Shown here: positions 58,609-64,000 of the stretch, one piece after another | Layout of the letters: each line of letters begins with the position of its first letter | Position numbering within the stretch: position 1 is the stretch's first letter | Assembly (NCBI GenBank): GCA_947476895.1 | Contig: CANJRX010000005.1 | Span: forward strand, 85,262-149,261 | Origin: Fidelibacterota bacterium | GTDB lineage: Bacteria; Pseudomonadota; Alphaproteobacteria; Rhodospirillales; Rhodospirillaceae | Direction: 5' to 3' | DNA length: 64,000 nucleotides | The notes under the pieces: model-generated | Databases searched by the model: none | What the model was told of the DNA's origin: nothing | The model's input: the letters and a program-made list of their open reading frames with translations, nothing else | Translations under genes and position numbers: made by a program

Positions 58609-60900
58609 TCAGCTCGGAACTACGAAGCTGTCCAAAACTTTCTTCCGTCCGGATTTATCAAACGCGATGGCGAGTTTTGAGCCGTCGATTTCTTCCACCA
58701 GGCCGTAGCCGAATTTTTCGTGGAACACGCGGTCGCCGATTTTGAAGCCGTGTTCGCTGGCTTTGATGGGCGTCGACTGCCACTCGTCGGCATCGACCAT
58801 GCGCTGCGGACGGCGATAGCCGCTGCCGGATCTTGAACCGCCGCTATCGGACAGTCCCCAGCCGCTACTGCCGCCTTGGTTGCCATAGAGACCAGCGTCC
58901 ATAACCTGTTCCACGGCATCCTTGGGCAGTTCATCGATGAAGCGCGACGGAATGCTCGATTGCCATTGGGCATAGACGCGCCGGTTGGCTGCGAAAGACA
59001 CATGCACGCGTTTGCGCGCGCGGGTCAGGCCGACGTAGGCAAGACGGCGTTCTTCTTCGAGCGCCTTCTGGCCGCTTTCTTCGAGAGACCTACGACTTGG
59101 GAAGATGTCCTCCTCCCAGCCCGGCAAGAACACTGAATCAAATTCCAATCCCTTGGCAGCATGAAGCGTCATCAACGTAATGCTGTCCTGGCCTGCGGCC
59201 GCGTCGTTCTCCATGACCAGGCTGACGTGATCGAGGAAGCCGGCGAGGTTGTCCCATTCATCAAGGCCTGAGACAAATTCCCGCAAGTTATCCAAACGGC
59301 CCGGTGCTTCGGGGGATTTGTCGGCCTGCCACATGGCGGTGTAGCCCGCCTCTTCCAGAACCTGCGCTGCAAGTTCCGACGGTGGGGCGGTGTCTTTCAA
59401 GCTGCGCCAGCGATCGAAGTCTGAGGCGAGCGTGCGCAGCGCCGTGCGCGCGGCGGGGCGCAATTCGTCGGTCTCGACCATGCGGAGCGCCGCTTCTACT
59501 AGCGGAATGTCGAGGCGGCGCGCCAGCACATGAATTTTCTGAATCGTCGTGTCACCTAACCCGCGTTTGGGTTTGTTGACGATGCGCTCAAACGCTAGGT
59601 CATCGCTGGGCTGATGGATCAGACGCAGGTACGCCACGGCGTCGCGGATTTCCAGGCGCTCATAGAACCTGGGTCCGCCGACGACTTTATAAGGCACGCC
59701 GGTGGTGATGAGGCGTTCTTCGAACTCCAGCATCTGGAAACCAGCGCGCACCAGAATGCAAATCTCGGGCAGCTTGTGGCCGGCGCGCTGCAAGGCTTCG
59801 ATTTCGTCCACCACCCAGCGCGCTTCTTCAGCGCCGTCCCAGACACCGCGCACTTTGACGGGCGCGCCCTTCTCGACGTCACCTTCGTGACCCGTGCGCA
59901 AGGTTTTGCCCAGGCGGTCTTCATTGTGCGCGATGAGGTGCGAGGCCGCTGCTAGGATCACGGGCGTGGAGCGGTAGTTGCGCTCGAGCCTCACGACCTT
60001 GGCGTCGGGGAAATCTTTTTCAAAGCGCAGGATGTTGCCCACTTCCGCACCGCGCCAGGAATAGATCGACTGGTCGTCGTCGCCGACGCAACACAGATTG
60101 CGATGGGTTTGCGTGAGCAGCCGCAGCCACAGATATTGCGAGACGTTGGTGTCTTGATACTCGTCCACCAGCACGTAGCGGAATTGATCCTGATACTGCT
60201 TCAGCACTTCGGGCTGTTGCGCGAAGACGGTCAGGCAATGCAAAAGCAGATCACCGAAGTCGGCGGCGTTGAGCGTCTTTAAGCGGTCCTGGTAAGAACG
60301 ATAGAGCGCGAGCGCGCGGCCGGCGGCGTATTCCGTCCCTGCCCCGCTGCCCACGCGGTCCGGCGTCAGACCGCGATCTTTCCAGCGCTGGATCACGCCC
60401 ATGAGACCCTGCGCCGGCCACTTCTTGCTATCGATGTCGTCAGCTTCCATGAGCTGCTTGAGCAGCCTCATCTGATCGTCGGCATCGAGAATGGTGAAGT
60501 TGGAGCGCAAACCGACAGCCTCGGCATGACGGCGCAAGATGCGCACGCCCAGCGCGTGGAACGTGCCGAGCCATATGGCTTCGGCGGCAGGGCCCACCAG
60601 TGCCGTCACACGGTCACGCATTTCGCGTGCCGCGCGGTTGGTGAAGGTGACGGCCAATATCTGCCACGGCTTCGCCATACGCTGCGAAAGGATGTAGCCA
60701 AGCCGCGCTGTCAGCACGCGCGTCTTGCCCGTGCCCGCACCCGAAAGCACCAGCACCGGACCTTCGGTCGCGAGCACGGCTTCCTTCTGTTCCGGGTTCA
60801 GCTTGTCCAGCCACATGGGCGGCGGAGGCGGCGCCGCAGGGACATACGGTTTCGCCGGTTCGAAAGGAATGTCGTCGTTGAGTTCGAAGGGGTCGGACAT
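58609..60900 (-). CDS. UvrD/PcrA-type ATP-dependent DNA helicase
   Basis: This is a superfamily I 3'-5' helicase for repair and replication-transcription conflicts. The 763-residue protein has Walker A GAGTGKT (residues 54-60), motif Ia region AVTFTNRAAREMRDR, Walker B YVLVDEYQDTN, motif III CVGDDDQSIYSWRGAE, motif IV FPDAKVVRLERNYRS, motif V TLMTLHAAKGLEFDSVFLPG and motif VI EERRLAYVGLTRARKRV. The C-terminal Tudor-like VFHEKFGYGLVEEID is the PcrA/UvrD C-terminal domain that contacts RNA polymerase in the family. It is flanked on both sides by copies of the same REPIN-like element. uvrD and pcrA cannot be told apart here. Confidence 0.95.
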   Translation of the reverse strand: MSDPFELNDDIPFEPAKPYVPAAPPPPPMWLDKLNPEQKEAVLATEGPVLVLSGAGTGKTRVLTARLGYILSQRMAKPWQILAVTFTNRAAREMRDRVTALVGPAAEAIWLGTFHALGVRILRRHAEAVGLRSNFTILDADDQMRLLKQLMEADDIDSKKWPAQGLMGVIQRWKDRGLTPDRVGSGAGTEYAAGRALALYRSYQDRLKTLNAADFGDLLLHCLTVFAQQPEVLKQYQDQFRYVLVDEYQDTNVSQYLWLRLLTQTHRNLCCVGDDDQSIYSWRGAEVGNILRFEKDFPDAKVVRLERNYRSTPVILAAASHLIAHNEDRLGKTLRTGHEGDVEKGAPVKVRGVWDGAEEARWVVDEIEALQRAGHKLPEICILVRAGFQMLEFEERLITTGVPYKVVGGPRFYERLEIRDAVAYLRLIHQPSDDLAFERIVNKPKRGLGDTTIQKIHVLARRLDIPLVEAALRMVETDELRPAARTALRTLASDFDRWRSLKDTAPPSELAAQVLEEAGYTAMWQADKSPEAPGRLDNLREFVSGLDEWDNLAGFLDHVSLVMENDAAAGQDSITLMTLHAAKGLEFDSVFLPGWEEDIFPSRRSLEESGQKALEEERRLAYVGLTRARKRVHVSFAANRRVYAQWQSSIPSRFIDELPKDAVEQVMDAGLYGNQGGSSGWGLSDSGGSRSGSGYRRPQRMVDADEWQSTPIKASEHGFKIGDRVFHEKFGYGLVEEIDGSKLAIAFDKSGRKKVLDSFVVPS

Positions 60901-60960
60901 GGGAGTACTAATATAGAAACTTGGTCATTGTTGGCAGAGGCCTAAATGCAAACTCCGCTT

Positions 60961-61104
60961 GTCATCCTCGGGCTTGACCCGAGGATCCAGAGCAGTACCG
61001 AAGAACGGCTGCCGAATACGCTCTCATTCGCTGCTAAGTAGTACCCTCAAGACACCTGAAGCGTTTCATTTATCCTGGATCCTCGGGTCAAGCCCGAGGA
61101 TGAC
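60961..61104. repeat. REPIN-like element (copy 3)
   Basis: Modules at 60961-60990 (CCTCGGGCTTGACCCGAGG core) and 61075-61104 (CCTCGGGTCAAGCCCGAGG core) point towards each other across 84 bp. The spacer ends match copy 2 at 58448-58590, in the same orientation. The element sits in the uvrD-metF gap, upstream of uvrD. Confidence 0.85.
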
Positions 61105-61161
61105 ATCTGTGTTGATGACTGAATATGCAAGCACAAGGCCCAGGATGACGGCGGAGCGGGC

Positions 61162-62025
61162 TTACGCCTTCGCCCGCAGTCCCAGCATGTGGCAGATGGC
61201 GTAGGTCAAATCGGCGCGGTTCAAAGTATAAAAATGGAAGTCTGTCACACCTTCACGCACCAGGGTGCGGACTTGTTCGGCCACGGCCGTCGCGGCCAAT
61301 AATTTGCGCGTTTCCACATCGTCTTCCAGGCCTGCGAACAGATCGAACATACGCTGGGGCACTTTCGAGCCCATCTTGATGCACGAGTTCAACGTGCCGG
61401 TATTGGTGGCGACGATGATGCCGGGGATCAGCGGCACGCCTAAACCCGCGGCCTGATCGCGAAATTTCAGGAACACTTCCGGATCGAAGAACGACTGCGT
61501 GATAGCGCGCGTCGCACCCGCACCCACTTTGCGTTTCAAATTCTCGAGATCGTCCGTGGGGCTTTTGGCTTCCGGGTGCACTTCGGGATATGCGGCCACG
61601 CTGATCTCGAAGTCGGCGACTTTCTTCAGGCCCTCAATAAGGTCAGCCGCATAGGCATAGCCGCCGGGATGCGGCGCGTATTTGCTCATGCCTTCCGGCG
61701 GATCACCGCGCAGGGCGACCAAATGCCGAATGCCTGAGTCCCAATAATGCTTGGCGACGGCATCCACCTCGGCACGGGTCGCGCCGACGCAGGTTAGGTG
61801 CGCGGCGGCCTTCAGGCCCTTTTCCGTCTGAATCCGGGTCACGGTTTCGTGGGTGCGCTCGCGGGTGGAACCGCCCGCCCCATAGGTCACCGAGACGAAC
61901 TTGGGCTGGAGCGGCGCCAGGCGCTCAATGGCGCCCCACAGCTGCTCCTGCATTTTCTCCGTTTTGGGCGGAAAAAACTCAAAGGAAACCTGGATCGGAG
62001 AAGGAGGAGCGGCGTTAACAGTCAC
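61162..62025 (-). CDS. metF: 5,10-methylenetetrahydrofolate reductase MetF
   Basis: MetF reduces methylene-THF to methyl-THF with FAD and NADH, supplying methionine synthesis. The 287-residue product has the barrel-fold signatures QVSFEFFPPKTEKMQEQLW, VTYGAGGSTRERT, HLTCVGATRAEVDAVA, LVALRGDPPEG, VSVAAYPEVHPEA and ARAITQSFFDPEVFLKFRD-like. FAD-binding residues of the family lie in these blocks. It ends with the usual FHFYTLNRADLTYAI. It shares folate pools with FolA and ThyA, encoded 55 kb away in this window. Confidence 0.97.
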   Translation of the reverse strand: MTVNAAPPSPIQVSFEFFPPKTEKMQEQLWGAIERLAPLQPKFVSVTYGAGGSTRERTHETVTRIQTEKGLKAAAHLTCVGATRAEVDAVAKHYWDSGIRHLVALRGDPPEGMSKYAPHPGGYAYAADLIEGLKKVADFEISVAAYPEVHPEAKSPTDDLENLKRKVGAGATRAITQSFFDPEVFLKFRDQAAGLGVPLIPGIIVATNTGTLNSCIKMGSKVPQRMFDLFAGLEDDVETRKLLAATAVAEQVRTLVREGVTDFHFYTLNRADLTYAICHMLGLRAKA

Positions 62026-62155
62026 CTTAAGCCCTGTTTTCTTTCCATGATTACTAATTTATTGCAGTGCGCTATGTTACGCGCGCTTGGCGGGGGAAGC
62101 CGCGTAACGCGATATAACTAAGAACAATTGTGCTGCTTTGTAAGGTACTCGTCCC

Positions 62156-62938
62156 GTGATTAAAACACTGAAAAACGCATCCGCCAACTTAGCCCAGTTC
62201 GCTTTCGGCTGCATCCTCATGGCGAGCCTTGCCGGCTGCGCAACCCGGCCCGATGCCTCGAACCCCATGGCTGTGGCCGCCTACGAAGAAGCCAACGACC
62301 CCCTAGAGCCGTTCAACCGCGCCATGTTCAAGGTCGATGCCGGCTTGGACAAAGTCGTCGTGCGCCCGGTGGTCACGGTTTACCGCACCATCCTGCCCTC
62401 ACAAGGCCGCAAAGGTGTGGATAATTTCCTGTCTAACGTGCGCGCGCCGGTGACCCTGGCGAACGACCTGCTGCAGGGTGAATTTACCCGCGCGGGAACA
62501 ACCATAGGCCGCTTTGTCGTTAACTCCACCATGGGCTTCTTCGGATTCTTCGATGTCGGCGAAAAGCTGGGTATGGAACAGCACGGCGAAGATTTCGGCC
62601 AAACCCTTGCGGTGTGGGGCGTGCCTGATGGTCCTTATATCTATGTGCCTTTCATCGGCCCTTCGACAGTGCGCGACGGCACCGGCTTCCTGACCGATTC
62701 CATGCTGATCGATCCAATCTCCTGGTACGAGCGCAGCGACAGCGCGCCCGGCTGGTTGCAATGGGCCGACCTCGGCATCACATACATCAATGCCAAGAAC
62801 TCGTTCATGGACCCCTTGGATGAATTGAAAAAGTCGTCGCTGGATTACTACTCGGCCTTGCGGTCGTCGTATCGCCAGATCCGCGCCAAGGAAATCCGCA
62901 ACGGCGCACCGCCGCCGATGGAAGACTTTGATCAATAA
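62156..62938 (+). CDS. mlaA: MlaA (VacJ) lipoprotein, phospholipid retrograde transport
   Basis: MlaA is the outer-membrane lipoprotein of the Mla pathway, which removes misplaced phospholipids from the outer leaflet. The 260-residue protein starts at GTG 62156, has a signal peptide with the lipobox LAGC (Cys at residue ~28), then NDPLEPFNRAMFKVDAGLDK, NFLSNVRAPVTLANDLLQGEF, GRFVVNSTMGFFGFFDVGEKLG and GPYIYVPFIGPSTVRDGTGFLTD. These are the MlaA signature. mlaC is directly downstream. The 3' end is part of a short tandem repeat. Confidence 0.95.
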   Translation: MIKTLKNASANLAQFAFGCILMASLAGCATRPDASNPMAVAAYEEANDPLEPFNRAMFKVDAGLDKVVVRPVVTVYRTILPSQGRKGVDNFLSNVRAPVTLANDLLQGEFTRAGTTIGRFVVNSTMGFFGFFDVGEKLGMEQHGEDFGQTLAVWGVPDGPYIYVPFIGPSTVRDGTGFLTDSMLIDPISWYERSDSAPGWLQWADLGITYINAKNSFMDPLDELKKSSLDYYSALRSSYRQIRAKEIRNGAPPPMEDFDQ

Positions 62939-62977
62939 AGCTTGGGATCAGTAAAGCTTGGGACCAATAAGACTCAG
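62931..62977 (+). repeat. Short tandem repeat at the mlaA stop
   Basis: A 16-bp unit (ATCAATAAAGCTTGGG at 62931-62946, ATCAGTAAAGCTTGGG at 62947-62962) occurs twice with one difference, and a decayed third unit follows (ACCAATAAG... from 62963). The first copy contains the mlaA stop codon. Confidence 0.8.
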
Positions 62978-63006
62978 ATTCAGTAATTAAAGAGATAGGT
63001 TTTCAC

Positions 63007-63648
63007 ATGTTTCGTTTTTCGACTTCGCTTGTTGTGTGTTGTGCGCTGTTAGCCGCCCCGGCGATCATCAGCCCCGCCGCCGCCCAAGGCTTACAGGTGC
63101 AAAGCCAAACGCCCGCCGCACTGTTCGTCGGCAAGTTCGCGCAGGAAGGCATCAACGACATTCTGGCCGCGCCGATCGCCAACGCCGAAAAGGCGCAGCG
63201 CTTCCGCGACATGTTCAAAACCTATTTCGATCTGCCCGGCATCGGCCGCTTTGTGCTGACGCGTTATTGGACGGCCGCGACGCCCGACGAACAGGCGCGC
63301 TTTACCGCGCTGTTTGAAGATGTGGTGGTCTACACCTGGGCGCGCCGCTTCTCGGAATATCGCGGCCAATCGCTGAAGGTCGTCAGCGAAGCCCCGAGCG
63401 GCGCCGACGGCACCATGGTGAAGTCCACGATCATCGGCAACAACAACTCCAGCTTCGGCGTCGACTGGCGTTTACGCAAACGCCCCGAAGGCTACAAGGT
63501 GCTCGACATCATCATCGAAGGTGTCAGCATGGCGATCACCTATCGCCAGGATTACTCCACCGTCATCGCCCAGACCGGCAGCTTCAAAGGCCTGTTGGAT
63601 CAGATGGACAAACAAGTCGCCGAGCTGAAGACGCAGCAGAGCAAATAA
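63007..63648 (+). CDS. mlaC: MlaC-type periplasmic phospholipid-binding protein
   Basis: MlaC carries phospholipids between MlaA and the inner-membrane MlaFEDB transporter. The 213-residue protein has a signal peptide (FSTSLVVCCALLAAPAI, cleavage near AAA/QGL at ~27) and the Tol_Tol_Ttg2/MlaC domain: RFRDMFKTYFDLPGIGRFVLTRYW, QARFTALFEDVVVYTWARRFSEY, and the beta-rich part with SSFGVDWRLRKRPEGYKVLDIIIEGVSMAITYRQDY. The position after mlaA supports the assignment. No mlaF, mlaE or mlaD gene follows within the window. Confidence 0.9.
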   Translation: MFRFSTSLVVCCALLAAPAIISPAAAQGLQVQSQTPAALFVGKFAQEGINDILAAPIANAEKAQRFRDMFKTYFDLPGIGRFVLTRYWTAATPDEQARFTALFEDVVVYTWARRFSEYRGQSLKVVSEAPSGADGTMVKSTIIGNNNSSFGVDWRLRKRPEGYKVLDIIIEGVSMAITYRQDYSTVIAQTGSFKGLLDQMDKQVAELKTQQSK

Positions 63649-63891
63649 CCTTGGCGTCAGCCCGCACCACACGAGCGCGGGCGGATGTTTCAATTTCCGG
63701 TGCCCTATCACCCGCAGGTTTAGTTTCGGATAGAAACTGAACGCGAGAAGGTATTTGCGTGGGTGCCGGTTAATCAATTAGAAGCCATGCTTTAGATAAC
63801 ATGGGCTCTTATTGATACCCTTTAAGGCCCGGGACAAAATTCGACCATGTCTGTGACCTGACCGATTTTCTTTACCAGTCGTGATGTTAGT
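63649..63891 (+). other. Intergenic region between mlaC and the IS element
   Basis: No gene is visible. A 6-bp stem (GCCCGC 63660-63665 / GCGGGC 63677-63682) followed by a T-poor tail is a weak terminator candidate for mlaC. Somewhere in the AT-richer 63800-63880 stretch lies the end of the insertion sequence, but I cannot fix its inverted repeat. Confidence 0.4.
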
Positions 63892-64000
63892 CTACTGCAT
63901 GTTTTGGCTCTGTTCGAGTGGTACTGGTATCGGGCTATAGGTCACCGGCGCCGGCGGCCTATAGCCGAGCGATGAATGGGGCCGCTTGGTGTTGTAGTGC
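63892..64000 (-). mobile_element. IS3-family transposase, C-terminal end (partial)
   Basis: Read on the minus strand from the window edge, the frame gives HYNTKRPHSSLGYRPPAPV followed by TYSPIPVPLEQ and a TAG stop (63892-63894). The YN..RPHSSLGYRPP motif marks the extreme C-terminus of IS3-family integrase-core transposases (OrfB). Only about 36 codons are inside the window. The element lies beyond the right edge. Whether it is intact is unknown. Confidence 0.85.

Overview
The window is GC-rich chromosomal DNA from an alphaproteobacterium; no lower rank can be fixed from sequence alone. The strongest taxonomic marks are a circularly permuted two-piece tmRNA gene next to an alpha-type sspB, a class A RNase P RNA, an RpoH sigma factor with an LFFNLRR-type RpoH box, and a complete mraZ-to-ftsZ division/cell-wall (dcw) cluster continuing into lpxC, bamD, recN and ligA. 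Nearly all of it is housekeeping DNA. I found no phage, CRISPR array, tRNA gene or defence island.

Layout. 1-4001: two tandem paralogous secreted V8/trypsin-like serine proteases, the first cut by the window edge. 4008-5913: folA and thyA (both minus strand) around a small secreted protein. 6045-7152: ssrA (tmRNA) and sspB, the tag and the adaptor that delivers tagged proteins to ClpXP, with two short tandem duplications between them. 7219-12211: class I fumarase, a hydrolase, a TPR protein, class II fumarase and a ribbon-helix-helix protein. 12212-17154: an AsmA-like protein and an acyl-CoA dehydrogenase on the minus strand. 17337-20532: rpoH, then an ECF sigma factor module with three small membrane proteins (one of only 49 codons) and an AmpD-like amidase. 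20529-23761: a large hybrid histidine kinase broken by a frameshift near 22850. 23851-24252: rnpB.

24381-43460 is the dcw cluster: an MraZ operator of 10-bp-spaced CCCA repeats (TGGG on the other strand) overlapping a TTGACA element, then mraZ, rsmH, ftsL, ftsI, murE, murF, mraY, murD, ftsW, murG, murC, murB, ddl, ftsQ, ftsA and ftsZ. Most neighbours overlap by one to fourteen bases, so translational coupling is likely; only ftsA and ftsZ have leaders of their own. A strong terminator follows ftsZ. Then come a crotonase, lpxC (with a possible leader peptide and hairpin), bamD, recN and ligA.

50725-63648 is mixed: a VOC protein with a lysine-rich tail, a padR/HAAS membrane-protein operon with a palindromic operator candidate, a DUF2177 protein, a PAS_5 protein, GIY-YIG and GNAT genes, an aminopeptidase P, prmA, a region with two tandem terminator-like hairpins, a UvrD/PcrA helicase bracketed by two copies of one REPIN-like element, metF, and mlaA/mlaC for outer-membrane lipid homeostasis. 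The right edge enters the 3' end of an IS3-family transposase.

The most useful second looks are the MraZ operator, the ssrA/sspB locus with its tandem duplications, the ECF module with twin promoter-like motifs, the tandem C-rich-loop hairpins near 58.3 kb, the lpxC leader, the REPIN-like elements around uvrD, and the frameshifted kinase.
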